Below, piece after piece: positions 50,266 through 61,185 of a stretch of DNA of 64,000 nt (positions within the stretch are counted from its first letter, which is position 1; every line of letters begins with the position of its first letter). A program made the position numbers and the translations under genes. The stretch comes from Valencia hispanica (Eukaryota > Chordata > Actinopteri > Cyprinodontiformes > Valenciidae): NCBI GenBank assembly GCA_963556495.2, contig OY747721.1, positions 9,086,149 through 9,150,148 on the forward strand, given 5' to 3'. The notes beneath the pieces are model-generated. The model was not told the origin of the DNA. It made no database searches and saw only the letters and a program-made list of their open reading frames with translations.

Positions 50266-50376
50266 ACTGCCAACAGAACCTTTGACATCCCCCTGACTTT
50301 GTTCGGCTCTGTAGTTCTAAGAGAACGGCTCAACTATGAAGAGATAACACGATACTTGATCATTATACAGGCAAAT
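50266..50376 (+). CDS. pcdh15: protocadherin-15 coding exon, middle of EC2
   Basis: A 111-bp, phase 0-0 exon of 37 codons. The acceptor is GCATGTTCTCCAG and the donor AAT/GTAAGT, which has the full GTAAGT consensus. It encodes [20 protein letters not shown] followed by [23 protein letters not shown] takes the place of the LDRE motif, a family-typical variant (asparagine-tyrosine-glutamate) that keeps the calcium-binding glutamate. [10 protein letters not shown] is the F-strand that leads into the next exon's DRAP turn. The boundary sits exactly at an AN/DRAP junction, as in the mammalian gene as I recall it. Confidence 0.97.
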
Positions 50377-50823
50377 GTAAGTGATTGTTTCTTTATTTCA
50401 ATTAGTCTATTTTCATGATATCTGGAGAAAATAACACATTTTATAAGTTATTCTAAAATATATATCACTTTTGCTTTCAGGCAAACTGTTATTTCGCAAT
50501 AATAATGTTCAATAGTCTTTGTGATGTTTAGTTGGCCTAAGGGAATCTGGAGAAGCATCCCTAATTATCACTAATGTATTTACTAATCTTATTGTTTCCA
50601 TTATATTTTCCTGCACTTAATCCTTTATTAATGGACATGCACTATATTTATTTTGTCAATGAAATAAGAACAATGTTTCCTAAAGTTAAAGTAATCTAAA
50701 CTGAATATGACTGAACTGATTCTCATCAGCTGCATTTTGCGTTTGGTTAGCCATAAATCTGTTGAATATAAGAGAAAACTCTTAGCAAGCTCTGGAGACT
50801 GCATGAAGCCAGTCTAAAACTTA

Positions 50824-53800
50824 TTAAAGGCAAGGCAAGGATGTGGGTGATTAGGGTATAAAATAGAAGCAGCAACAATTCAACAATAAAAGCATAAAAT
50901 ACAATATCAGAGACACAAAACATTTGACACATAAAAACATATGATATTCCAGCTATTATTAATCATTTACTCAAAGGCAGCTCTAAACAGATGGGTTTTT
51001 AGCCTTGATTTAAAGAAACTTGGTGTTTCAGCAGCTTTACAGTGACCTGGAAGTTTGTTCCAGATAAGGTGAGCATAGAAACTGAAGACTGCTTCTCTAT
51101 GTTTTGTTTTAATTCTAAGTATGATTAGACTAGAGCCTGGAGTTGGAAGACCTGAGTGGTCAGGGGGGTTGGTTATAGTGGCAAGAAATCTTCACTATAC
51201 TTTGGTGCTACCCCATTCAGTGATTTATAGACTAGTAAAAGTATTTTGAAGTCTATTCTCTGAGCTACAGGGACCCAGTGTAAGGACTTTAGAACTGCAT
51301 AGTTATGGTAGCTAAACTTATTGGTTGTTATAATGGTGGCTAGTGGGAGCGTGCAGATATTAAAAAGGAGGGCCCCAGGATGGAGCCCTGGTGCACCCCA
51401 CATGTGATTTCTGTCTGTTCTGATGGAAAGTTGCCTATTGACACAAAGACATTCCTGTTCTTTAGGTAAGACTCAAACTAGCCAAGTACTGTACCAGAGA
51501 GTCCGACCCAGCTCTCCAGTCATTACAATAATATATCATGATCAACAGTGTCAAATGCTGCTCTGAGGTCCAAAGGTACCAGCACTGTGGTTCTACCACT
51601 GGCCATATTTATCGGGATGTCATTGAACACTTTGACAAGGGCAGTCTCGGTACTGTGGTGAGCATTGAAACCACATTTCAAAGTGATTGGTCATTGTTAG
51701 GAAGCTGTTTAACTGTTGTAACACAACTTTTTCAATAATCTTGCTGATGAATGGAAGATTAGAGACCAGTCGTTGTTCTGCATTGATGTTGTCCAGGTTT
51801 CTCTTCTTCAGTGGTGGTTTTGTAACTGCTGTTTTTAAAGCTTGACGGAAGACACCTGGGGGGAGGGATGAGTTAACTATTTAAATCAGATCAGGCCCAA
51901 GAACAGGGATAACTTTCTGAAGAAAAGCTGTGGGTAAGATATTGAGGCAGCAAGAGGAGGAGCTTAATTGGTTAATGATTTCTTCAAGGTTTTTTGGTTT
52001 AGTTTTTGCAATTCAGACATTTTTTCATTGGTGTAGAGTGGTGATGACATTGGTAGTTGGTTATGGTACTGATGTACAGATTGACCCTCTAATTGTCAGA
52101 ATTGTTTTAGTAAAAAAGTTGGCAAATTCATTGTAAGCCCTGGTGGAACTTAGTACAGGGACTGCTGTTACTGGATGATTAATTAGTCTTTCCACTGTTG
52201 CAAATAAAGTCTGTAAATTATTATTTTTCTGTTAATGATTTAAGAGAAGAACGATTGTTTCAAAGTTAAGTGATATCTGTTCAGTCTATCTTTGTAGATC
52301 TCCTAGTGAATCCAGTCCAGTTTTCCCCTACTTTCCCTCTGCTCGTGGACACTCCCTTTTTTCACTATGTACCAGTGAATGGCTATTCCACAGAGACTTC
52401 TTTCTACCTGAAACTACTTTAATTTTAGTTGGAGCAATGGTATAAATGATTTCTGAAATTTCAGAGAGAAAGATATCTACCTGGTTTTTTACTGAGTTTG
52501 AGTTGGTGGATAAATGGGATGGGGGTAAGATGGGAAAGCAAATTTGTTTAAAGGTTTCAACTGAACTGTCCCCGAGAAGATACTAGCTAGATACTCAAAA
52601 GAGTCAAAAGTGCCCAGGAATACATTTTTAAAGTTTATTGTGTTATGAAAAATTGTGGCTACACCTTCACCTTATCTGTCTTTCCTGCTCTCACTTAGAC
52701 AATTGCAATATGAAGGAGTTGACTCTATCAAAGTAGATGTTACATTATTACTGTCTAACCAGGTTTCCAATAGAAATAGAGCGTGTCGATTGCGCTTAGT
52801 TATGAATTCATTAATTAGAAACAACTTCCCTGACAATGACCTGATGTTTAATAATACTAATTTAACAGGTTTGGTGGTGGGTAGCAGATCCTTCTGACAG
52901 GTGAGAAAATTGTAATTTTTATATTCATATTTGGATTTGGCTTTATATGGCATCATTTGGTTTTAATTTTAATGTTTCTCCTGGTTATAATCACCGGAAT
53001 ACTACTTTCAGGGTGGCCAGACATCCTGGTGGACAATGGGTTTAGAATTACTGTCCGGTTCTCTTCTATATCTGATGTCTGTTATTACTAGTTGTGGTAG
53101 AGGAGACTTGCATCTAGTATCAGTCCCGGAGCCCTGCTGTAGTCTTGGTGTTAGCTGGGTTTCAATTCTAATTTGGACATTCAATCTGTCAGAGGAGGTT
53201 TTAAAGGGAGATTCATCTAATTATGAAAAGTAGGATGACATTGGAAAACACTGTGATGAACGCTGTACTTCCCTGCTTGCTGCTCGTGGCATCATCTTTG
53301 CTTGGTGTGCTGGTGGGCAGGCAGGGGGGTGCTTGTTCCCTGGTAATCTCTGTGGGCTGTGTGGCCTGATCAACCCTTGGGTGCTTTGTCACATATGTTG
53401 GAACATCCAGAGCTTTTTGATTGAGATAGCAGAATATGTCCGAGGCCAGAAGTCTCATTTCGGTTTTGTTCAGATAGAGTTCATTATCTGTGAAGAGATG
53501 TTTTGCACCACAGAACAATTTCAAAGTTATTGATGAATTTAATTGAATGGTCAGTGCAGGTTTTCTTCAGCCATTTGTGAAGCTTACAAATTCTGCTATA
53601 TCTTTCATTTCCTGTAGGCACTGGGCCGCTGATAAGGATGTCTATTTTAAGTCCCTCAAGTTTTTGCAGCTGATCAGAAAAATCCCTATTCAAAATCTCT
53701 GACTGTTTTTTGGCTACAGCTGTAGATCCTGTTGGATCCAGTTTCAGGTGTTGATTCATGATTGACAGAATTTTTTTCTGAAATGTCTCTCTCTGTATTT

Positions 53801-54245
53801 TGGGAGCTGCTGATAACACCAGTGTTTTTGCTGAAAGAATGTTCAATTCCATTTATTGAACCATCATGAACAATTAGAACTTTTGGTAGGAGATTTCTTA
53901 CTTTCTTGTGTGTCTGTTTCATGGGGCTGGGTTTCTCCTTGTGACCTTAGCTGGTGCTTGGGACTGGGGTGTCCCCTTCCTTCAGGGAAGGACAACTTTG
54001 AAGGACAACCTGGTGTAGCAACACCTCTACCCCCCTGCTCCAATTGGAACAATGCCGCCAGGTTCTTTCTCATTATTGGCAATCATTGGTAAAGTCTTAA
54101 TTCCATTTCCAGTGTTCACTTCCACATTCAGTTTGAGAAGACGAATCTTCATTTCCTTAGAATCCATTCTCTGGAGCAGTTTGTCAAAGTCCTCAACTGC
54201 TATGCCACATTCCTTCAAAAAGTACTCCAAAAACAAATCTGGTCA
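50824..54245 (-). mobile_element. LINE-2, subfamily a, near full length but rearranged
   Basis: Read on the minus strand, ORF1 comes first (about 54236-53213), then ORF2 (about 52956-51000), and the tail with a few GGCAA units at 50826. ORF2 starts with an apurinic-type endonuclease: LVLLNIRSLSGKLFLINEFI and FLLETWLD. Frameshifts follow through 52600-51400, and then a reverse-transcriptase piece (LLFNICTLPLATIITTNKFS, YHNYA) is fused directly to [20 protein letters not shown]. Compared with the copy at 43806-46015, a 501-bp block including the YADD site is missing. This is the only L2 here that keeps parts of both ORFs. Confidence 0.88.
53213..54236 (-). pseudogene. L2 ORF1 with esterase-like domain, frameshifted
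   Basis: Pieces in successive frames: an N-terminal coiled-coil-like stretch (FDKLLQRMDSKEMKIRLLKL), then KVRNLLPKVLIVHDGSI, which stands where family members have a GDS nucleophile motif, then ILISGPVPTGNERYSRICKL, HKWLKKTCTDHSIKFINNF and LYLNKTEMRLLASDI. The last three are the later blocks of an SGNH/GDSL-type esterase, with the ISGPVPT and D/N-x-L-H/YLNxxG/EM regions. An esterase in ORF1 is known for fish L2 elements such as ZfL2-1. Several frame breaks make it a pseudogene. Confidence 0.7.
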
Positions 54246-54689
54246 TACAGTAACTCCAGAAGCTGGGTATATAAAGTAACTAAGAAAAAAGCAATAGAAA
54301 AGAAAATAAGGCAAGAGAACAAGAGATCAGGAGAGGCTGCTCCTCCATCAGCAGCCAGTAGGTCAACCTAAATAAGGCTGACCTTTTCAGCTGGACACTA
54401 ACAGAAGAAAACGATATAATTGGAGACGTATGGACTTGATAACTGGCAAATGTATGCTCATATATTATTTCAACATCAGCCTGAGGGCATTTTAATTAGA
54501 TCTATGGTTTTCTAAAATGTTTTGTAATTCCACTTTTTTAAACAATAACAATATCTGATACTAATAAATAGATTCCAGTGCAATCAATTGACTTTAGAAT
54601 TAATCAAATCAATAAAGAGTCTACCTGTTTATAATCTTATCTTAGTACAAATTCAGATATTCTATTAAGGCCTTACAGGTTTCTTAGAG

Positions 54690-54790
54690 AACATTAGAGA
54701 ACTAACAGCCTCATAATGGCCAAGCATCACAGCGGACAGGTCAGCGAGGAGGATATGAAGAAGTTTGAAGCAAACATCCCCAGCTTTCAA
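54690..54790 (+). mobile_element. small Tc1-like fragment
   Basis: AATGGCCAAGCATCACAGCGGACAGGTCAGCG...ATGAAGAAGTTTGAAGCA matches the start of the transposase helix-turn-helix region of a fish Tc1 family. Nothing more of it survives. A perfect hairpin follows 12 bp downstream. Confidence 0.45.
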
Positions 54791-54801
54791 TATCTCACAT
54801 C

Positions 54802-54846
54802 ACTGTTTACGTAGCTGATCACAGCCTGATCAGCTACGTAAACAGT
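54802..54846. repeat. perfect hairpin, 20-bp arms, 5-bp loop
   Basis: ACTGTTTACGTAGCTGATCA, spacer CAGCC, then its exact reverse complement. There is no T run after it and no Pol III signal. The arms are not part of a transposon I recognise. Confidence 0.95.
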
Positions 54847-55655
54847 CAAGGAAAAACTTCTCTTTATCACGACCACATTTTTCAGAGAAGAAAGTCAACG
54901 TTTCAAGTCTTTGATCATTTTACCCAGTAAAAAACATTGATATGTTAAAACCATGAACATCTTCAAAGTTTAAGACAATAATCAGTATTTTAAAGTTAAG
55001 AATACTCATTGATTATTCCAAAGCTTTCTGAACTTCTAAGTTAGTAAAATAAATCATTTATATATGTATATGTAATTACACAAAGCTCTTGTTTTGGGCT
55101 CTAAAGAGTACACTTGACACTTTTGTAGACTCAATAACAGCACGGCAACAGACACAATTAAAAGAGTAGTAAAGTTTATTTGAGGATAATTTAAAGGTCG
55201 TCACAGGAGAACCAGGAAGGAAGCGCCAGGAACGGGGTACTCGGAACTGAGGAGAGGTAAGTGGAAAGTTAGATTTCTATTTAGGCGAGGATGATATGAT
55301 GAAGTTGGAGAGCTTACAGCTGGTGGTTTGGTCTCGGAGCTTGGAGGTGAGGTAAGTAGTCTATCGGTTTCTGTGGCTGGATACTGACTGTTGTTTTTGC
55401 AGGTACTGGAGCTGGTGGAGGACTAAAGCCGCCATCCGGAAATGGTGAGGATGATGAAAATAACCAGAATGCTAGTGTCAGAGATTGTATCTTACTTGGA
55501 GCAGGCAACAGGAAGGCAGACGGGCGGGCAGGCGAGCGACGGACACCCAGGACGGATAAAGAGGGTAGCAGAGAGGAGGTGTTGCAGAGGCTGACCAGGA
55601 TAAATGCTGGAGAGGTGAGGAGATCCAGAACTGAAGAATCCGGGAGTCTTGGAAC

Positions 55656-58456
55656 CTCGACCCCCCCCGGCTACCACACCAGCCCCAGCTGCATCTGCCC
55701 TCTCTGCCCCTTCTCCCACATCCTGATGTGCAGCTGGTCCCTGCTCCTATGAACTCAGTTCTGATTTTAACAGTAATTCACATATCTGACTTAGACCTTG
55801 CCCTAAATCATCTATACCCGTTATTATCAGCAGAGAGCGGACAAATAATAAAAAACGTAGCAAATGCAACTCTAATAATCTCAAACAGTTACCAAAAGTC
55901 CTACCCCCAGTAAATCATACAGTCACTCCATCTCCAACCACTATTAATATGGCACTTTAAAATGTCCGCTCTCTGCTGAATAAAACTTTTATAATAAATG
56001 ACCTAATTTTAGATAATAATATACATTGTTTATTTTTAACAGAAACATGGCTGAGTACAGATGCCCCTGTTGTTCTTACAGAGGCCTCCCCACCAAATTT
56101 GAACTTCACTTATTCCACGAGGAGTTGCAAAAGGGGAGGCGGAACTGCTTTTATTAGTTCATCAACGCTTTCTGCCAAACCTGTTTTATTAATTTTAGTA
56201 CTTTTGAATATAATGCAACTGTTTTTAGCACTCCTCAGATTTCATGTGTCACAGTTTACAGGCCTCCTAAAAAGAGTGCACTTTTTATTCAAGAATTTTC
56301 AGTTTTTATCAATTTTGTACAACTCCTTTGAAAGGATCATTTTAGCTGGTGATTTTAATCTACACATGGATAACCTTTTAGACCCTAAAGTGAGGCCCAC
56401 CACATGCGTTTTGGACCCGATTCCCACTTCAGTTTTTAAGCCATTTTATGAATCTTTTAGGGATGAGATTTTAACCATGATTAATTGCTCCCTTCAGACG
56501 GGGGTCTTTCCTGCCGCCTTTAAAGGGGAGGAAGTGAAGCCCCTGCTGAAGAAGAGCAATTTAGACTTTAATGATTTTAATAATTTTAGACCAGTATCTA
56601 ACTTACCATTTTTAAGCAAGGTTTTAGAAAAGCTTGTTTTAATTCAACTTAATGATTTTATTAATGAGCACAATGTCCTGGAGAAATTTCAGTCTGGTTT
56701 TAGGGTGAACCACAGCACAGAGACGGCCCTTCTGAAGATTTTAAATGATTTTAGAATAAATTATGACGCTCAGAAGGTGACAGTGTTGGTTCTACTGGAT
56801 CTAAGCGCCGCCTTCGATACAGTAGACCACACTATTCTTTTAACCCGTTTAAAACAGATCGGCCTCTCTGGTGATGTTCACAAATGGTTTACATCCTATC
56901 TCACAGACAGGACTTTTATGGTAAGTTTAGATACCTGCTCTTCTAGGGTCCACAGGATTACATGTGGTGTGCCCCAGGGTTAGATTTTAGGCCCAGTGCT
57001 TTTTAACCTTTATATGCTCCCTCTTGGCAGCGTCATCAGGAGACATGGAGTTAACTTTCACAGTTATGCTGATGATACACAGTTATACATCTCCATGTCT
57101 CCCGATGACACACGGGCAATGGATGCACTTTTTAACTGCATTTTAGACATTAAATCCTGGATGGCAGAAAACTTTCTCCAGCTCAACCAGGACAAAACTG
57201 AAGTCTTAGTCATCGGTCCTGAGGCTCAGAGAGAGAAACTTTTACCAAAACTACAATCACTGTCTTTTAATCCCTCTTTACAAGTGAAGAACCTGGGTGT
57301 GATTTTTGACACTGAGCTGACTTTTATTCCTCACATAAAAAATATCACTAAAATAGGTTTTTATCAACTAAAGAACATTGCCAGAGTCCGCCCCATTCTC
57401 TCTCGGGCCAATACGGAGACACTGATCCATGCTTTTATCTCCAGTAGAATTGATTACTGTAATGCCCTGCTTTCTGGTCTTCCCAAAAAGAGTATATCAG
57501 GTTTACAACTACTACAAAATTCAGCAGCACGTTTCCTGACGAAGACCAGGAGGCGGGAGCACATTACACCGGTCTTAAAATCATTGCATTGGCTCCCCGT
57601 ACATTTCAGGATCAACTTTAAGGTTCTTTTAATGGTTTTTAAGTGTCTTAATGGTCTTGGGCCTTCTTATCTCTCTGAACTGCTTTTACCATATAAACCT
57701 TCGCGGTCTCTGCGCTCCTCTGGCAGCCGTCTCCTTGTCACCCCAAAAGTCAGGACACACAAGCATGGCGAGGCGTCTTTCCAGTTTTATGGCCCTCACC
57801 TCTGGAACAGGCTGCCAGAGGACCTCAGGGCTGCAGAGAACGTTCATGTTTTTAAGAGCAGGCTCAAGACTCACCTTTTTAGCTTAGCTTTTAACTGATT
57901 ATATTCATCACTGTTTGTTTAATTGCTCTGGATGTTTTATAAGATTATATTTTTATCAGTTTTACTATTTAATCTTAGCACATTAATTTAGCGTTTCTTT
58001 TTATACTTTTATTTATCTTAATCCCCGTTCCAGTGTTACCTCTGTGGGAGCCGTCTGCCCCGGGAGCGGTGGTCGGCTGTAGCTGCCTGGGTGCTCTCCA
58101 GGTAGCGCTTGGGTGGAGGTGGGGGTCTTGACCTTGCCTCTACTGGGTGCCCTGTGCCGGTGCCTCGGCTGCTGCTGTTAATCTACTGCTGCCGGGGCAG
58201 ATGGCTCCTCTGATGGCGTTTCCTTGCATGGTTCATCTACACTCGGCCCAATGTCCTTTTTAACTTTTTCTTTTAACTGTGTGTCTGCATGGGAGATGGG
58301 TTGGGGGGAGGGGGGTATAACTGTGACCATGTTTTTAAATCTGTGGGGGAGGGAAGGGAAGGTGGTTTTATGTGGGGTCATTTTAATCTGTAAAGCACTT
58401 TGTGATGCAACTTCTTGTATGAAAAGCGCTTTATAAATAAAGTTTGATTTGATTTG
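55656..58456 (+). mobile_element. LINE-2, subfamily b, inserted in the gypsy LTR
   Basis: The 5' part (about 55656-55960) is UTR-like and C-rich. From 55961, NVRSLLNKTFIINDLIL and FLTETWLSTDAPVV mark the endonuclease. The frame at 56099-56983 carries endonuclease GDFNLHMDN fused directly to the reverse-transcriptase N-terminal region (DPIPTSVFKPF, NCSLQTGVFPAAFK), so the stretch between them is deleted in frame. It goes on through [29 protein letters not shown] and TCGVPQG to a TAG at 56981-56983. The same frame then continues (ILGPVLFNLYMLPLG, FHSYADDTQLYISM, SRIDYCNALLSGLP, HWLPVHFRINFKVLL, KTHLFSLAFN) to 57898. The 3' end is AATAAAGTTTGATTTGATTT at 58433-58456. Confidence 0.92.
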
Positions 58457-58786
58457 ATTGTGAGGATCCGAATGACACAAAGGAGAACTTTTGGTTTTCG
58501 TTAGGGAGTCGGCCTAGTACCATGCTGACTGCGAGAACAATCTGGCGTCAGCTTGCAGCAGCCGCTCCCCTTATGAATCTGGTTGGTAACGAGCTTCAAT
58601 GAGCTACACCTGTTCAGAGCTGCCTGCTAAGCCCCTGTAAAGAAGGTGAGAAACACACACAGCAACCAGCAGACACAGAAACCTAACAGTACCCCCATTC
58701 TAACGGACGCCTCCTGGCGGCCGACCTGAGGTAGAAGCAGCCGAAGACTCAAAATCCTTTGTCAGCTGCTCATCTAAAATGAAGGA

Positions 58787-60022
58787 TCAAGGAACCCACA
58801 TACGTTCATCGGGACCATAGCCTTCCCAGTCAACAAGATATTGACGAACACGGCCGTGAGGACGTACATCAAGGATGCGACGAACGGTGAATGCTGGATG
58901 GCCATCAATGGACCGGGGGGGTGGAGGGGGTTTGATCGGAGGGCACAATGAACTGGAGGAGACTGATTTGACTTGTGACACGTGGAAAACTGGATGGACC
59001 CAGAGATGGGATGGGAACTTGAGCTTGACGGTGAAAGGACTGATGACTGTGTCGATGAGGTATGGACCCAGGAACTGTGGGGAGAGTTTTTGGGACTGGG
59101 TCTTTAGTGGGAAATCCTTGGCAAAGAGCCAGACTAACTGACCTGGTGAGTAGGTGGGCGCTGGTCTTCTCTTCTTATCGGGAATGATTTTGTTCCGAGC
59201 TGATGTTCTGGAGAGGCCTGAGTGGGTCTGATTTCAAATCCGTCGAAGGGAGCGGAGGCGAGCACGGACCAAGGGAATGGCTGGATCTAGGAATATGGCA
59301 GGGAGGAGTGGTGGTTGATACCCCAAAGGAAACTTCAAAAGAAGAGAGGCTGGTCGCGGATGAAATGTGAGTGTTGTGGGAATACTCGACCCACGGTAGG
59401 TGGACGCTCCAGGTAATGGGGTTCTGGCTGCACAAGCATCTGAGAGTGTTTTCCACCTCCTGATTGAGTCGTTCACACTGGCTGTTAGATTGAGGATGGA
59501 AACCGGAAGTGAGGCAGGGCTTAGCACCAAGTAAGGAGCAGAACTGTTTCCAAACAGCTGAGATGAATTGTGGTCCTCAGCCTGACGTGATCTCGGTAGG
59601 GATGCCATGCAAAAAGAAAACATGGTAAGTGAGGAGTCTAGATGTCTCGGCTGAGTTTTGTTTTGTGAGGGCAACAAAGTGCCAGGCTTTGGAGAATCTG
59701 TCGATGATTGTGAGTATGAAATTTTTACCTTTGGAATTTGGTAGTCCGGTAATAAAGTCCAAAGAGATGTGAGACCAAGTGTGTGGTGAATCCTGGAGAA
59801 GGCGTCTGACTTCTTCTTCTTGGAACCTGGGCGATAAGAGATCTTAAGATTAAATCGAGAAAAGAAGAGTGACCAGCGAAACTGTCTGGGGTTGAGTCGC
59901 TTTGCAGTTTGAATGTATGATAAGTTTTTATGGTCAGTCCAGACGATTATGGGAAGTTGTGGTTCATCATCAAAATATGGAAGAAGATGATAGCAAGTGG
60001 AGAATGTAAGTTCATGTTTCAT
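58787..60022 (-). pseudogene. gypsy pol remnant: RNase H, integrase, chromodomain
   Basis: In order on the minus strand: an RNase H C-terminal part with [20 protein letters not shown] and [20 protein letters not shown] (60022-59790); an integrase core [20 protein letters not shown] then DRFSKAWHF (from 59762), followed by GIPTEITSG, where the usual catalytic SD is SG and the next codon is a stop; GFHPQSNSQ- and [12 protein letters not shown] blocks (59520-59300); and a chromodomain [15 protein letters not shown] (58835-58790). The integrase zinc-binding domain, which should lie between RNase H and the core, is missing, so there is an internal deletion. It is non-functional. Confidence 0.85.
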
Positions 60023-60463
60023 CTTATTTGATTGTAGTCTATTAATGTTTTAACCGCTGTTTAAGCGAAAATTCCGTAGCTCAAGACTCGGCATTGTTGT
60101 CATAGCAACATGGAGCATCTCTAGCCAATTTAAACTGCACAAGCTGCAAAATAACTTATTAGGCAGCACGTAATAAGACTGTAGCGACATGCCTATAGGT
60201 AACCGTATACACTGCTATGTGTATGACTTCTACATTTGGTTACAACAAAGACAAAAGTGCTTCAAATAGTAGAAAACCACAATGTTTACTTATGTGTGAT
60301 GCTTGTGGTAGCCATTTTAAAACTGAACCCGGGGTCCTCTGAGCCTCGACGAGTTGACAACCTGTTTTTATGACCTCGGGGGCATTCTATTTGCAACTTC
60401 CGGATCGTAATTCGGGAAACCGACTTGCAAACCGAGTTTGGTAGACAAATAGAACGCAGCATA

Positions 60464-60778
60464 AATGTTGGACAGGTGAGGAGATCCAGAACTGAAGAAT
60501 CCAGGAGTCTTGGAACGAAGGTAAGTGGATCTGCGGGAAGATAACTCTGGTGAGTATCTGAATGACACGAAGAAGAACTCTTGGTTTTCGTTAGGGAGTA
60601 GGTCTAGTACCACGCTGACTGCGAGAACCATCTGGCATCAGCTTGCAGCAGCCGCTCCCTTTATGAAGCTGGTAGGTAACGAGCTCCAACGAGCTGCACC
60701 TGTTCAGAGCTGCCTGCCATGCCCCTGTGAAGAAGGTGAGAAACACACACAGCAACCAACAGACACAGAAACCTAACA
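60464..60778 (-). repeat. right LTR fragment of the gypsy element
   Basis: It corresponds to the inner 3' part of the left LTR, from ATAAATGTTGGACAGGTGAGG to CCTAACA, and retains about 33 bp (GAAGGTAAGTGGATCTGCGG and following) that are absent at the L2 junction of the left LTR. Its far side joins unrelated sequence at 60463, which contains a short imperfect palindrome around GCATTCTATTTGC...CAAATAGAACGC (60381-60460). Confidence 0.8.
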
Positions 60779-61185
60779 CACTTGTGAAGGCCACACCTTA
60801 AAGATTTGGGTTGGCCACCTTCGTGGAGGAAGATGTTGTTTTAAATCGATCCAAAAGGTCTATTAATGACATTTGGACTCTGAGTATGTTTTTAAATGCC
60901 AAATCTTATGTTTTTATGTGCATTACACACATGACAAAGCATGTTTTACCTCCAAGCAGTGACGAAGTTGCAAGGATTTAAGTTATATCTCTGTTTTATA
61001 CAATATACAATGGTGTAGTATAACTTTCACATAAGTTTCCTCATTATTACTAGAAAAGCAGATTGAAAATTACAATGAAACATGACTTTACCAGAAAGAA
61101 AATTAGGCGTTGTGTTACCAGAAAAAGACCTTCTATTCCTTCCGAACTGGTTGTATATGTCATAAGGGCCTCACAGAAATCTGCC

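Larger units (their letters stand above)
55134..60778 (-). mobile_element. gypsy-type chromodomain LTR retrotransposon, split and deleted
   Basis: The left LTR is 55134-55655 plus 58457-58688. The right LTR piece is 60464-60778. The two share GTGAGGAGATCCAGAACTGA, TCTTGGTTTTCGTTAGGGAG-type, GCAGCTTGCAGCAGCCGCTCC-type and CAGACACAGAAACCTAACA blocks. On the minus strand each starts TGTTAGGTTTCTGTG. The purine tract AATGGGGGTAC directly precedes the LTR at 58689-58699. Internal coding (60022-58790) keeps the RNase H end, an integrase core and a chromodomain. Gag, protease and reverse transcriptase are absent. An L2 interrupts the left LTR, and 60026-60463 is unrelated sequence. Confidence 0.85.

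Noticed and set aside
56099..57898. Possible host gene from two long adjoining frames
   Set aside because: The endonuclease and reverse-transcriptase motifs, the 3' AATAAAGTTTGATTTGATTT tail and a second copy at 25190 show it is an L2 retrotransposon.
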